Shown: in pieces, positions 18,640-27,757 of the stretch
How the letters are laid out: every line of letters begins with the position of its first letter
Position numbering within the stretch: the first letter of the stretch is position 1
Assembly: GCF_001511835.1 (NCBI RefSeq)
Contig: NZ_LN997848.1
Span: forward strand, 4,182,001 to 4,246,000
Direction of reading: 5' to 3'
From: Magnetospirillum sp. XM-1
Lineage (GTDB): Bacteria; Pseudomonadota; Alphaproteobacteria; Rhodospirillales; Magnetospirillaceae
DNA: 64,000 nucleotides
Made by a program: the position numbers and the translations under genes
The notes under the pieces: generated by a model
What the model was told of the DNA's origin: nothing
The model's input: the letters and a program-made list of their open reading frames with translations, nothing else
Databases searched by the model: none

Positions 18640-19112
18640 TGCCGCACCGCCAGAAGCTGGCCAAGATCGAGCTGGTGGAGAAGTATCAGGTGCGCCGCGC
18701 CGCCGAGGTCGAGCACGAGCGCGCCGTCGCCGTCTACGACCTGCTGGAGGAGAATTACTTCGCCCCCAACGGCGATTTCGTCGGCCCCTACGCGCTGTAC
18801 ATCAAGCTGGAGGACACGCGGCTGATCTTCGACGTGCGCAAGGAGGACGAAACCCCCCTGGTGCAGGTGCCGCTGCCGCTCAAAACCTTCCAGTCCATCG
18901 TCAAGGACTACTTCCTGATCTGCGAAAGCTATTTCGCCGCCATCAAGAAATCGACGCCCAGCCAGATCGAAGCCATCGACATGGGCCGCCGCGGCCTGCA
19001 CAACGAAGGCTCGGAACTGCTGCGCGAGCGCCTGGGGGGAAAGATCGACGTGGATTTCGACACCGCGAGACGCCTGTTCACCCTCATCTGCGTATTGCAC
19101 ATCCGAGGCTAG
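18639..19112 (+). CDS. UPF0262 family protein
   Basis: 157 residues. IKLEDTRLIFDVRKEDETPL and LICESYFAAIKKSTPSQIEAIDMGRRGLHNEGSE are hallmarks of this conserved alphaproteobacterial family, whose function is unknown. The ATG overlaps the hisD stop (TGATG). Its fixed place between hisD and the phosphatase gene in many alphaproteobacteria supports the call, but gives no function. Confidence 0.9.
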   Translation: MPHRQKLAKIELVEKYQVRRAAEVEHERAVAVYDLLEENYFAPNGDFVGPYALYIKLEDTRLIFDVRKEDETPLVQVPLPLKTFQSIVKDYFLICESYFAAIKKSTPSQIEAIDMGRRGLHNEGSELLRERLGGKIDVDFDTARRLFTLICVLHIRG

Positions 19113-19118
19113 GCCGGG

Positions 19119-19562
19119 ATGGGGGACCTGCCCTCCGCCGTACTGTTCTGCTGCACCATGAACGCGGTGCGCTCGCCCATGGCGGAAGGCATCATGAAGC
19201 GCATCCACGGCAAGCGCATCTATGTTTATTCCGTGGGCGTGCGCCGGGGCGAGCCCGACCCCTTCGTGGTCCAGGTGATGGACGAGATCGGCATCGACGT
19301 CTCCAAGCACAAGCCGCGCCTGTTCGAGGAGCTCGAGGACGACAGCTTCGACGTGGTGGTGTCGCTGTCGCCCGAGGCCCAGCACAAGGCGGTGGACCTG
19401 ACCCGCCACAATGCCTGCGAGGTGGAGTTCTGGCCCACCTTCGACCCCACGTTGATCGAGGGCAGCCGCGAGGTCCGCCTCGACGCCTACCGCGCGGTCC
19501 GGGACGAATTGGAGCGCCATATCCGCAAGCGCTTCCCGCCCCACGGCATGGCAAGGGAATAA
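19119..19562 (+). CDS. low-molecular-weight phosphatase / arsenate reductase-like protein
   Basis: 147 residues. [18 protein letters not shown] holds the C-x5-R phosphate loop of low-molecular-weight protein tyrosine phosphatases. [14 protein letters not shown] takes the place of the usual D-P acid loop, and the general acid Asp is not obvious there (WPTFDPT is a candidate). It could be a protein-tyrosine phosphatase or a thioredoxin-type arsenate reductase. Housekeeping synteny with infA argues against a dedicated arsenic role. Confidence 0.85.
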   Translation: MGDLPSAVLFCCTMNAVRSPMAEGIMKRIHGKRIYVYSVGVRRGEPDPFVVQVMDEIGIDVSKHKPRLFEELEDDSFDVVVSLSPEAQHKAVDLTRHNACEVEFWPTFDPTLIEGSREVRLDAYRAVRDELERHIRKRFPPHGMARE

Positions 19563-19650
19563 TAACCCCGCCGACGCTCGAAAAGGCTTGACCAAAACCC
19601 TGGCTGCGCTCACTTATCTTCGCGCGCGCAAAACCCTGTTCGGAGGCCAA

Positions 19651-19869
19651 ATGGCGAAAGAGGATGTGATCGAGTTTTCGGGAACGGTGACGGAATTGCT
19701 TCCGAACGCCATGTTTCGCGTCAAGCTCGACAATGACCATGAGATTCTTGCCCATACCTCCGGCAAGATGCGCAAGAACCGCATTCGCGTGCTGGCCGGT
19801 GACCGGGTGAACGTCGAGATGACGCCCTACGACCTGACCAAGGGCCGCATCACCTTCCGCTATAAGTAA
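19651..19869 (+). CDS. infA: translation initiation factor IF-1
   Basis: 72 residues of S1/OB fold, with [36 protein letters not shown] and the end KGRITFRYK. This is the normal length. The ATG at 19651 has GGAGG just upstream, which decides it over an in-frame start at 19588. It binds the 30S A site during initiation. Confidence 0.97.
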   Translation: MAKEDVIEFSGTVTELLPNAMFRVKLDNDHEILAHTSGKMRKNRIRVLAGDRVNVEMTPYDLTKGRITFRYK

Positions 19870-19873
19870 TCCC

Positions 19874-20446
19874 ATGGCCGTTCTGGTGCTGGCGTCGGCA
19901 TCGCCCAGGCGCCTCGACCTGCTTCGCCAGATCGCCATCACGCCCGGTCTCGTCGACCCCGCCCATATCGACGAGACGCCCCTCAAAGGCGAATTGCCGG
20001 TTCCCCACGCCCGCCGTCTGGCCGAGGCGAAAGCCCTGGCGGTGGCCGAACGCCATCCGGGAGCCTTCGTGCTGGCCGCCGACACGGTGGTGGCCTGCGG
20101 AAGGCGCATCCTGCCCAAGGCCGAGGACGCCGCCACGGCGCGCAAATGCCTGGAACTGCTGTCGGGACGCCGCCACCGCGTGGTGGGCGGCATCTGCCTG
20201 ATCGCCCCCGACGGACGGGTGGGACGGCGCACCGTGACCACCTCGGTGACCTTCAAGCGCCTGTCCCATGACGAGGAAGCCGCCTACGTCGCCTCGGGCG
20301 AGTGGGAGGGCAAGGCCGGCGGCTACGCCATCCAGGGCCTCGCCGCGCGCTATGTGCGCGACATCCAGGGCTCCTATTCCAACATCGTCGGCCTGTCGCT
20401 GTTCGAGACGGCGCAGCTGCTGGACGGGTTCGGCTTTCGGCCGTGA
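19874..20446 (+). CDS. maf: Maf-family nucleotide pyrophosphatase
   Basis: 190 residues. VLASASPRRLDLL is the nucleotide-binding start, ADTVVACGRRILPKAED holds the catalytic Asp, and GGYAIQGLAARYVRDIQGSYSNIVGLSL is the Maf C-terminal signature. It should hydrolyse non-canonical or modified (d)NTPs, such as dTTP/UTP analogues. It starts 4 bp after infA and overlaps the next gene by GTGA. Confidence 0.94.
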   Translation: MAVLVLASASPRRLDLLRQIAITPGLVDPAHIDETPLKGELPVPHARRLAEAKALAVAERHPGAFVLAADTVVACGRRILPKAEDAATARKCLELLSGRRHRVVGGICLIAPDGRVGRRTVTTSVTFKRLSHDEEAAYVASGEWEGKAGGYAIQGLAARYVRDIQGSYSNIVGLSLFETAQLLDGFGFRP

Positions 20447-21480
20447 GCCGGGAAAGCATCGACATCCTCATTTCCGCCGGTCCGGGCGAGGCCCGCTATC
20501 TGGTGCTGGCCGACGGCCGCCCCCTTGACCTGATCGTCGACCGTCCCACCCTGCTGCAAGATTGCGTCTTCAGCGGCCGGGTGACGGCGCTGGACAAGGG
20601 CCTGGACGCCGCCTTCGTGGAATTGGGCCGGGGCGGACGCGCCGGCTTCCTGCCCGGCGCCAAGGCTCTGGGCCTGTCCGAGGGCGCCGCCATCGTCGTC
20701 CGGGTACGGGCGGAAGCCAGGGGCGGCAAGGGGCCGCTGCTGAGCCCCCAGGAAGGCTTTGCCGCCCTGGGCGAGGCCCCGACCCTGCTACACCGTCCCG
20801 ACCCGCTGGAACGCCTGCGCACCGCCTTTCCTGAAGCCCGTACGGTGCCGGACGCCCACCACGAGGTGGACGAGGCGCTCGACGCCGCGCTGGACCCGGT
20901 GGCGCCTCTGCCGGGCGGCGGGCGGCTGGTCATCGAGCAGGCCGCCGCGCTCACCGCCATCGACGTGGATTCGGCCGGCGCCCGTCCCGCCGAGACCAAC
21001 GCGGCGGCCGTGGCCGAAATCGCCCGCCAGCTGCGCCTGCGCAATATCGGCGGACAGGTGGTGGTGGACTTCGTCTCGGGCCGCGATAGGAAGCCGCTGT
21101 TCCGCCTGGCCGAGGCCTTGAAACAGGCGGTGGGCGCCGACCCCACCCCCACCCATGTGTTCGGCGTGTCGCCGCTGGGGCTGGTGGAGCTGACCCGCGA
21201 GCGGCGCGGGCCGTCCTTGGGCGAACTGCTGTGCCGCCGGGCCCTGGCCGCCACCCCCGAAACCCTGGCCCTGGCGGCCTTGCGCCGGCTGCTGGCCGAG
21301 GCCCTGGCGGCGCCTGGCCGGATACTCGCCATCCGCGCCGCGCCCGGCGTGGCCGCAGCCCTAATGGGCCTTGGCCCCGAGCGGGCCGAGGCCGAACGCC
21401 TGCTGGGCCATTCCCTGTCCATCAGCGAGGATGCCGCCCGCGCGCCTGAGGACGTGCTGATCGAGGAAGCGACCCGATGA
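20443..21480 (+). CDS. ribonuclease E/G-like protein, short form
   Basis: 345 residues from a GTG that overlaps the maf stop. An S1-like part (CVFSGRVTALDKGLDAAFVELG, RAGFLPGAK) precedes a catalytic part with AIDVDSAGARPAETN and GGQVVVDFVSGRDRK. These carry the two metal-binding Asp positions of RNase E/G. It is shorter than RNase G (about 490), and no CPxCxG zinc-link is seen, so it may differ in oligomer state. This short form next to maf and yacG is common in alphaproteobacteria. RNA cleavage is likely but not certain. Confidence 0.85.
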   Translation: MSRESIDILISAGPGEARYLVLADGRPLDLIVDRPTLLQDCVFSGRVTALDKGLDAAFVELGRGGRAGFLPGAKALGLSEGAAIVVRVRAEARGGKGPLLSPQEGFAALGEAPTLLHRPDPLERLRTAFPEARTVPDAHHEVDEALDAALDPVAPLPGGGRLVIEQAAALTAIDVDSAGARPAETNAAAVAEIARQLRLRNIGGQVVVDFVSGRDRKPLFRLAEALKQAVGADPTPTHVFGVSPLGLVELTRERRGPSLGELLCRRALAATPETLALAALRRLLAEALAAPGRILAIRAAPGVAAALMGLGPERAEAERLLGHSLSISEDAARAPEDVLIEEATR

Positions 21481-21647
21481 CCGAGCCAACCGTGCCCGCC
21501 TGCCCCATCTGCGGCAAGCCCGCCGAGCCCAGGTACAAGCCCTTCTGCTCCACCCGCTGCGCCGACGTGGACCTGCATCGCTGGATGAACGAATCCTACC
21601 GGGCCCCGGCGGTGGAAGACCCGGAAGGGCTTCCCGAAGACGAATGA
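21477..21647 (+). CDS. yacG: DNA gyrase inhibitor YacG
   Basis: 56 residues. CPICGKPAEPRYKPFCSTRCADVDLHRWMNESY has the C-x2-C and C-x3-C zinc ligands and the LxxWxxxxY tail of YacG. Its ATG overlaps the preceding stop (ATGA). It is a zinc protein reported to bind GyrB and inhibit gyrase. Confidence 0.92.
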   Translation: MTEPTVPACPICGKPAEPRYKPFCSTRCADVDLHRWMNESYRAPAVEDPEGLPEDE

Positions 21648-21727
21648 ACTTTTTTGCCTTGAGGGGGCTTGACCGAGGCGGCGAAAGTCGCCTATAAGCG
21701 CCTCCTCTTCGCCGCGAGGCGTGCGAG

Positions 21728-21803
21728 GCCCAGGTAGCTCAGTTGGTAGAGCATGCGACTGAAAATCGCAGTGTCGGTGGTTCGATTCCGCCCCTGGGCA
21801 CCA
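21728..21803 (+). tRNA. tRNA-Phe (GAA)
   Basis: 76 bases. Acceptor GCCCAGG pairs with CCTGGGC, followed by ACCA. D-arm GCTC-AGTTGGTA-GAGC, anticodon loop with GAA, and T-arm GGTGG-TTCGATT-CCGCC. The encoded CCA is present. Its place after yacG is typical. Confidence 0.97.
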
Positions 21804-21806
21804 TTT

Positions 21807-21840
21807 AAGCCCCCGGAGCCTGACGGCTTTCGGGGGCTTT
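21807..21840 (+). terminator. intrinsic terminator after tRNA-Phe
   Basis: AAGCCCCCGGAGCC pairs with GGCTTTCGGGGGCTT, with one internal mismatch region and a TGAC loop, then TTTCC. It ends the his-infA-tRNA block. The 21841-22084 gap after it shows no gene that I can support. Confidence 0.8.
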
Positions 21841-22084
21841 CCATTTGCGTGGTCCGGTTCGCGTTGCCGTCCGGGTTGGGGACGTGTAGTTTGTCCTCAG
21901 GGGTGCCTGCGCAAATGTCGTGACCATGCAGGCAGGTTTCGTGCTGGTCGGGCCGCCGCACGGGAGCCGTCACGCCCGTGTTCTCCCCATCCGCCCGCTC
22001 TCTGTTTCCATCATACGCTCCGTCCACCGGCCGTTCACGCCGGGCGCCGGCCCTTGTTTCCATCCATCGTCGGAGGCTCGCCGC

Positions 22085-23374
22085 ATGCTGACCGCGCTCG
22101 TCGTCATTTTCATCCTCGCCTATGCGGCGATCGCTCTCGAGCATCCCATCCGGATCAACAAGGCGGCGTCCGCCCTGGTCGGCGCCGGACTGCTGTGGAC
22201 CGTCTACGCCGTGTCGCAGGGCAATCCGCCCAAGGTCGGCGCCCAATTGGGCGAAACGATCATGGCCACGGCGCAGATCATCTTCTTCCTGATGGGGGCC
22301 ATGACCATCGTCGAAGTGGTGGACGCCCATGACGGCTTCGACGTGGTGACAAGGCGGATCCGCACGTCGAGCCTGTCCACCCTGCTGTGGCTGGTGGGCG
22401 GCGTGACCTTCTTTCTCAGCGCCATTCTCGACAACCTGACCACCACCATCGTCATGGTGTCGCTGATGCGCAAGCTCCTGGCCCGGCAGGACGACCGGCT
22501 GTTCTTCGCCGGCATCATCATCATCGCCGCCAATTCGGGCGGCGCCTGGTCGCCCATCGGCGATGTGACCACCACCATGCTGTGGATCGGCGGCCAGATC
22601 ACCACGCTCGCCATCGTCACCGGCGTGTTCCTGCCTTCGGCGGTCAGCCTGCTGGTCCCCCTGGCCATCACCGCCTATACCCTGCGCGGACGCGAGGTGA
22701 CGGCCCGCGCGGCCGCCGAAGGCGATGCCGGACCCGATCCCCGGACCACCGAATTCGAGCGCAACCTGATGTTCTTCCTGGGGCTCGGCACCCTGGTGGC
22801 GGTGCCGGTGTTCAAGACCGTGACCCATCTGCCGCCCTTCCTCGGCATCCTGTTCGGCCTGGGCGTCGTCTGGCTGGTGGGCGACCTGCTTCACCGCAAC
22901 AAGGACGATGTCTTCCGGGCCCGCCTGACGCTCACCCATGCACTTTCGCGCATCGACATGAGTTCCATCGTGTTCTTCATCGGCATCCTGCTGGCGGTAG
23001 CGACGCTGGAGCACACCCATATCCTGACCAATCTGGCCCAGTGGCTGGACCAGGTGGTCGGCCGCCAGGACGTCATCGTCATGATCATCGGGGTCGCCAG
23101 CGCCATCGTCGACAACGTGCCCCTGGTGGCGGCCTCCATGGGCATGTACAGCCTGGAACAGTATCCGCCGGACCACTTCCTGTGGGAGTTCCTGGCCTAT
23201 TGCGCCGGCACCGGCGGCTCGATCCTGGTGATCGGCTCGGCCGCCGGCGTCGCCGCCATGGGATTGGAGAAGATCCACTTCTTCTGGTACGTGCGCAAAA
23301 TCAGCGGATTGGCGCTGGCCGGCTACCTGGCCGGGGCGGCGGTCTACCTGATCGAGCACGGCCTGCGAGGCTGA
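22085..23374 (+). CDS. nhaD: NhaD-type Na+/H+ antiporter
   Basis: 429 residues, about 12 membrane segments. FLSAILDNLTTTIVMVSLMRKL and IIIIAANSGGAWSPIGDVTTTMLWI are the conserved ion-path segments of NhaD/IT-superfamily antiporters. A second repeat half has ASAIVDNVPLVAASMGMY and AYCAGTGGSILVIGSAAG. It should expel Na+ (or Li+) in exchange for H+ at the inner membrane. The start is the ATG with CGGAGG upstream. It stands alone on its strand. Confidence 0.92.
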   Translation: MLTALVVIFILAYAAIALEHPIRINKAASALVGAGLLWTVYAVSQGNPPKVGAQLGETIMATAQIIFFLMGAMTIVEVVDAHDGFDVVTRRIRTSSLSTLLWLVGGVTFFLSAILDNLTTTIVMVSLMRKLLARQDDRLFFAGIIIIAANSGGAWSPIGDVTTTMLWIGGQITTLAIVTGVFLPSAVSLLVPLAITAYTLRGREVTARAAAEGDAGPDPRTTEFERNLMFFLGLGTLVAVPVFKTVTHLPPFLGILFGLGVVWLVGDLLHRNKDDVFRARLTLTHALSRIDMSSIVFFIGILLAVATLEHTHILTNLAQWLDQVVGRQDVIVMIIGVASAIVDNVPLVAASMGMYSLEQYPPDHFLWEFLAYCAGTGGSILVIGSAAGVAAMGLEKIHFFWYVRKISGLALAGYLAGAAVYLIEHGLRG

Positions 23375-23530
23375 CCGCCGCGGCATCGCGACAATTGGGA
23401 AGAGATTGCGGCAAGGGCCAGCCGGACCGGTCTCTTCCCCGTCGCGGCCGAATGATGGCTGCCAGGGCAGGTCAGCCGTCTTTTCGCAACGTCCGCCATG
23501 CCTTTGACCAAAATCAGGATTGGCCGACTC

Positions 23531-23549
23531 ATTAAAATCATGGCAGACC
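23531..23549. repeat. copy 1 of an intergenic motif
   Basis: ATTAAAATCATGGCAGACC. It matches the sequence at 24238-24256 at 17 of 19 positions, and similarity continues for several bases on each side. It lies about 40 bp before the membrane protein gene, so a promoter or operator role is possible. Confidence 0.45.
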
Positions 23550-23587
23550 TATTCTGACCTCATGCCCAAACCGACACAGGCGCCGGA

Positions 23588-24145
23588 TTGTCCGACACAT
23601 TCCTCATCTGCCAGACTCCCAAGGCGCTGCTGAAGCCCGGCCTGATTTTCGCGGTCTGCGCCTCCCTGGCTTGGTGCGTGGTCTTCCATCCCGATGGGTC
23701 GCCCACGGAATGGGATGGCGAATGGCTGCCTTTCCTGATCCTGGTCATTCCCGTGCTGGCGTCGCTGTGGATGTTCGTCCGATATGCCCGGAACAAGCCG
23801 GTGGCCGAATTGTCGCCCCGGGGGCTGCGTGCGGAGGCCCTGGGAGACGCGTTGGTGCCCTGGAATCTGGTGACATCGGTCACCCTGACCAGCCGCACCA
23901 TGACCGTGATAACGCCGGGCGGCTCGCCCGAGATCGAGGCCGCCCTGGAGGCCAAGACCCGCCAGAAGGTGTTCGAGGTGCTGCTGGACCTCAAGGCCGC
24001 CAAGGTCGGGGTCAAGCATTCGGAGAACCTGCTGACCCTGGGATTTTCCCTGGTTCCGTACGAGCTCAACCGGTCGGCCGACGCCATCGGACAGGCCTTC
24101 CTGGCCCATCTGCCCCCCGAGCGCTGCCTGGGGTTCGGCCCCTGA
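23588..24145 (+). CDS. membrane protein with PH-like domain, unknown function
   Basis: 185 residues. Two N-terminal membrane segments (GLIFAVCASLAWCVVF, FLILVIPVLASLWMFV) are followed by a soluble part of alternating strands (LSPRGLRAEALGDALVPWNLVTSVTL), like bacterial PH domains. No family assigned with confidence. The start is TTG without a good ribosome site, so the true start may differ. The opposite strand has open frames too, but this frame has the coherent hydrophobic pattern. Confidence 0.55.
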   Translation: MSDTFLICQTPKALLKPGLIFAVCASLAWCVVFHPDGSPTEWDGEWLPFLILVIPVLASLWMFVRYARNKPVAELSPRGLRAEALGDALVPWNLVTSVTLTSRTMTVITPGGSPEIEAALEAKTRQKVFEVLLDLKAAKVGVKHSENLLTLGFSLVPYELNRSADAIGQAFLAHLPPERCLGFGP

Positions 24146-24237
24146 GCCCAATGGCCACGGCATTGGGCGCGTCTCGGCCTTTCTGGGCTTACGGCCATGT
24201 TTTAGTATCTTATGGTTAAAATCGATTTGCCCAACCT

Positions 24238-24256
24238 ATTGAAATCATGGCAAACC
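24238..24256. repeat. copy 2 of an intergenic motif
   Basis: ATTGAAATCATGGCAAACC, the partner of 23531-23549. It lies about 150 bp before the Orn/Lys/Arg decarboxylase start. Confidence 0.45.
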
Positions 24257-24402
24257 GGTTCTCGTCAGATGCCCCCGCCGACAGCCGGCCGAGCGGTGAA
24301 TCTTTTGTGTCACCTCGACCGCGCCATGGAAGCCGCCGCCAACCCTGATTAGGCTGCGGCAGAGTTAGCCGACCACACCGCCACCCCATATTGGAGCGCC
24401 CC

Positions 24403-26754
24403 ATGGAGTTCTTTCGCCGCCTGACCTTCCTGGTCTGCGCTCCCGCTTTCGACACCGACGACCTGGAAGGCGTGCGGGTGCAGCAGATCATCACCGAGGT
24501 GGAGCGCCTGGGCTTCGAGGTGGTCCGCGCCCGGCGCATCGAGGACGCGGAGATCGCGGTGCAGACCGACGCCGCCATCGGCTGCGTGCTGGTGGACTGG
24601 GAAAAGGGCGGCAAGGGGGCGGAAGCCACCGAGCTGATCAACCTGATGCGCCGGCGCGGCCTGGAGATGCCCATCGTCATCCTGGTCCGCGGCGAGCGGT
24701 TCGAGGACATTCCGGTGGACGTGCTGGACTATATCGACGGCTACGTCTTCCTGGCCGAGGAAACCCCCGACTTCATCGCCAAGAATCTGGTCAGCCGCTT
24801 GAAGCAGTTCGCCGAGACCCTGAAGACCCCGTTCTTCGGCGCCCTGGTGGATTACGCCGAGGAAGGCAACCAGCTGTGGACCTGTCCCGGCCATAACGGC
24901 GGCATCTTCTACAACCGCAGCCCCATCGGGCGGATCTTCGTCGAGCATCTGGGCGAGGCGGTGTTCAGAGACGATCTCGACAATTCCGTGCTCGAGCTGG
25001 GCGACCTTCTGACCCATGAAGGCCCGGCGCTGCAGGCCCAGAAGGAAGCCGCCAAGATCTTCGGGGCGGAAAAGACCTATTTCGTGCTGAACGGCACCTC
25101 GGCCTCCAACAAGATCGTGCTGTCGGCCCTGGTGGCCGAGGATGATCTGGTGCTGTTCGACCGCAACAACCACAAGGCGGCCCATCACGGCGCCCTGCTG
25201 CTGGGCGGCGGCATTCCCATCTTCCTGGAAACCGACCGCAACGCCATGGGTATGATCGGCCCCATCTTCGCCGACGCCTTCGACGAGCAGGCCATCCGCG
25301 CCAAGATCCGGGACAATCCCCTGGTCAAGGACCCCGACGCCTGGAAGAAGCCCCGCCCCTTCCGGGTGGCGGTGATCGAGCAGTGCACCTATGACGGCAC
25401 CATCTACAACGCCGAGCGCATCCTCGAACGCATCGGCCATCTGTGCGACTACATCCTGTTCGACGAGGCCTGGGCCGGCTTCCTCAAGTTCCACCCCCTG
25501 TTCCGCGGCTGCTACGGCATGGGGCTGAAGGACCGTCTGGACGAGAACTCGCCCGGCATCATCTCGACCCAGTCCACCCACAAGCAGATGGCCGGCTTCT
25601 CCCAGGCGTCGCAGATCCACGTACGCGACCGCCACATCAAGGGCCAGAGCCGCCGCATCGAGCATCGCCGCTTCAACGAGACCTTCCTGCTGCACGCCTC
25701 GACCTCGCCGTTCTATCCGCTGTTCGCCTCGCTGGACGTGGGCGCCCAGATGATGCGCGGCCGCTCGGGCGAGGTGCTGTGGGACGACACCATCGATCTC
25801 GGCATCGAGCTGCGCAAGAAGGTCCGCGCCATCAAGCGGGAATTCGGCGAGAAGGAGAAGGACCCGGCGCGCCACTGGTTCTTCGAGCCCTTCGTCCCCG
25901 ACGTGGTGGCCGAACCCGGCGGCGGCAAGACCCTGGTGGCCTGGGAGGACCTGCCCACCGAGACCATCGCGTCCGACGCCCGTTTCTGGGAATTCACCCC
26001 CGGCGCCCAGTGGCACGGCTTCAAGCACGTGACCCGGCCCGGCTACGCCATGACCGATCCCAACAAGCTGACCCTGATCACGCCCGGCTTCGACCGCAAG
26101 ACCGGGGCCTATGCCGATTACGGCATCCCCGCCCCCGTCGTCGCCCAGTACCTGCGCGAGAACCGGGTGGTGCCGGAGAAGAACGACCTCAATTCCATGC
26201 TGTTCCTGCTGACGCCGGGCATCGAATCCAGCAAGGCCGGCACCCTGCTCAGCACCCTGGTGGCCTTCAAGCGCCGCCATGACGACAACGCCCTGCTGGA
26301 CGACGCCATCCCGGAATTCGTCCGGCGCCGCCCGCACCGCTATCGCGGCCTGCGCATCCAGGAATTGTGCGCCGAGATGCACGCCTTCTTCCGCGACCGC
26401 AACGTCAGCTCGCTGCAGCGCGCCCAGTTCGCGCCCGAACATCGCCCCAACATGGTGATGCGCCCCAACGACGCGGTGCGCATGCTGACCCGTAATCAGG
26501 TGGACTACCTGCCCATCGACCAGATCGAGGGCCGCATCGCCACCACGCTGTGGGTGGTCTATCCGCCGGGCATCGCCACCATCATCCCCGGCGAGCGCCT
26601 GTGCGAGCGGGCCAAGCCCATGCTCGACTACCTCAAGATGTTCGAGCGAAGCGCCAACCTGTTCCCCGGCTTCGAGGCCGAGATCCAGGGGCTCTACCGC
26701 GAGATCGAGCCGGACGGGTCGATCCGCTTCTACACCTACGTGGCCAAGGAGTAA
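24403..26754 (+). CDS. Orn/Lys/Arg decarboxylase (fold type I), ornithine-type likely
   Basis: 783 residues. The N-terminal wing domain (about 1-135) is receiver-like. The PLP core follows with VLNGTSASNKIVL, the Asp-Glu-Ala block DYILFDEAWAGF, and the Schiff-base Lys in STQSTHKQMAGFSQASQIH. The HKQxAGFSQ form and HASTSPFYPLFASL are closest to SpeC/SpeF ornithine decarboxylases rather than AdiA (HKLLNALSQ). The C-terminal domain ends with PPGIATIIPGER. The ATG at 24403 is chosen over an in-frame start 12 bases upstream. It is followed by the small HTH and Crp/Fnr genes. Putrescine synthesis is the likely role. Confidence 0.88.
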   Translation: MEFFRRLTFLVCAPAFDTDDLEGVRVQQIITEVERLGFEVVRARRIEDAEIAVQTDAAIGCVLVDWEKGGKGAEATELINLMRRRGLEMPIVILVRGERFEDIPVDVLDYIDGYVFLAEETPDFIAKNLVSRLKQFAETLKTPFFGALVDYAEEGNQLWTCPGHNGGIFYNRSPIGRIFVEHLGEAVFRDDLDNSVLELGDLLTHEGPALQAQKEAAKIFGAEKTYFVLNGTSASNKIVLSALVAEDDLVLFDRNNHKAAHHGALLLGGGIPIFLETDRNAMGMIGPIFADAFDEQAIRAKIRDNPLVKDPDAWKKPRPFRVAVIEQCTYDGTIYNAERILERIGHLCDYILFDEAWAGFLKFHPLFRGCYGMGLKDRLDENSPGIISTQSTHKQMAGFSQASQIHVRDRHIKGQSRRIEHRRFNETFLLHASTSPFYPLFASLDVGAQMMRGRSGEVLWDDTIDLGIELRKKVRAIKREFGEKEKDPARHWFFEPFVPDVVAEPGGGKTLVAWEDLPTETIASDARFWEFTPGAQWHGFKHVTRPGYAMTDPNKLTLITPGFDRKTGAYADYGIPAPVVAQYLRENRVVPEKNDLNSMLFLLTPGIESSKAGTLLSTLVAFKRRHDDNALLDDAIPEFVRRRPHRYRGLRIQELCAEMHAFFRDRNVSSLQRAQFAPEHRPNMVMRPNDAVRMLTRNQVDYLPIDQIEGRIATTLWVVYPPGIATIIPGERLCERAKPMLDYLKMFERSANLFPGFEAEIQGLYREIEPDGSIRFYTYVAKE

Positions 26755-26822
26755 GCCCCTCGACTCAAGGGTTGGTTTCTCGCATCATCGCCGCCGCCAC
26801 ATTCACATTGGAGTAATTCATC

Positions 26823-26996
26823 ATGGCCGACGAGAATTTGAGCCCCGGCAACATCGCCAAGGCGCTGGGCGTTTCCGACGGCAAGGTGAAGAAGGCCATC
26901 AAGGATCTGGGCCTGGAGCCCGCCGCCAAGCGCGGAGTGTGCAGCTTCTACGCCCCCGATCAGGTGGCCAGGATCAAGGCGGCGGTCGGGGCTTAA
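26823..26996 (+). CDS. small helix-turn-helix protein
   Basis: 57 residues. LSPGNIAKALGVSDGKVKKAIKDLGLEPAAKRGVCSFYAPDQVARIKAAV reads as a MerR-like winged-helix/HTH with a single Cys. GGAG lies about 9 bases before the ATG. It ends 6 bp before the Crp/Fnr gene, so the two are co-transcribed. It is likely a small DNA-binding regulator; target unknown. Confidence 0.75.
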   Translation: MADENLSPGNIAKALGVSDGKVKKAIKDLGLEPAAKRGVCSFYAPDQVARIKAAVGA

Positions 26997-27002
26997 GGGG
27001 CC

Positions 27003-27665
27003 ATGGCCGTTCCCGGCTCCGAGGACTGGACCCGCTCGGTTCCCGCCCTTTCGGACCTGGACGAGGCGACCCGCGAGCGGCTGCGGGCCATCAGCCGCCG
27101 CGCCGCCCTGCCCGCCGGCACCAAGGTGTTCGGCGAGGGCAATCCCTGCCAGGCCTATCTGATCGTGCTGGCGGGCGAGGTGCGGGTGCAGAAGGTGGCG
27201 GAATCGGGCCGCGAAATCGTCCTTTACCGCGTCGGCGCGGGCGAGACCTGCATCGTCACCACCGCCTGCCTGATGAGCGGCGTGGATTACGACGCCGAGG
27301 GCATCGCCGAAAGCGACATCACCGCCCAGATCCTGCCCGCCCCGGCCTTCCGAGAGTTGCTGGGCCGCTCGGAATCCTTCCGCGACTTCGTGTTCCGCGC
27401 CTACGGCACCCGCATTTCCAGCCTCTTGATGCTGATCGACGAGGTGGCGTTCGGGCGCATGGACCGCCGCCTCGCCGCCTGCCTGCTGGCGCGGGCCAAG
27501 GGAACCGGCACGGTCGCCGCCACCCACCAGGATCTGGCGGTGGAACTGGGCAGCGCCCGCGAGGTGGTCAGCCGCCTGCTCAAGGATTTCGAACGCCGGG
27601 GCTGGGTCACCCTGTCCCGGGGCAGCGTGACGCTGCTCGACGCCGCTGCCCTGGGTGAAAATTAG
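27003..27665 (+). CDS. Crp/Fnr-family transcription regulator
   Basis: 220 residues. The effector domain (LPAGTKVFGEGNPCQAYLIVLAGEVRV, LYRVGAGETCIVTTACLM) lacks an FNR-type N-terminal Cys cluster. Two Cys in ETCIVTTAC might serve as a redox or sulfide sensor, which is a guess. The C-terminal HTH is THQDLAVELGSAREVVSRLLKDFERRGWV. The next gene downstream is a DUF2892 protein, preceded by a palindrome that may be this regulator's site. Confidence 0.9.
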   Translation: MAVPGSEDWTRSVPALSDLDEATRERLRAISRRAALPAGTKVFGEGNPCQAYLIVLAGEVRVQKVAESGREIVLYRVGAGETCIVTTACLMSGVDYDAEGIAESDITAQILPAPAFRELLGRSESFRDFVFRAYGTRISSLLMLIDEVAFGRMDRRLAACLLARAKGTGTVAATHQDLAVELGSAREVVSRLLKDFERRGWVTLSRGSVTLLDAAALGEN

Positions 27666-27673
27666 CAAAGTGT

Positions 27674-27686
27674 GTGACTAGGTCAC
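27674..27686. promoter_or_regulatory. palindromic operator candidate
   Basis: GTGAC-TAG-GTCAC, perfect 5-bp arms around 3 bases, 9 bp after the Crp/Fnr gene and centred 78 bp before the DUF2892 start. The half-sites resemble Crp-family TGTGA/TCACA. Confidence 0.45.
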
Positions 27687-27757
27687 CGACACGCCCGCCC
27701 CTCCTTCCTATTCTGCCGTCCAGTTCCCTTGGCTGAATCTTTCGAGGAGTGGATGAC

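Noticed and set aside
21841..22084. Possible riboswitch before nhaD
   Set aside because: GC-rich with several short stems, but no consensus core that I can match; kept only as an unexplained gap.
21692..23386. 564-residue minus-strand ORF
   Set aside because: It runs through tRNA-Phe and is antisense to nhaD, with low-complexity His/Asp/Gln content.
24349..26442. 697-residue minus-strand ORF
   Set aside because: Antisense shadow of the Orn/Lys/Arg decarboxylase, which has full catalytic motifs.
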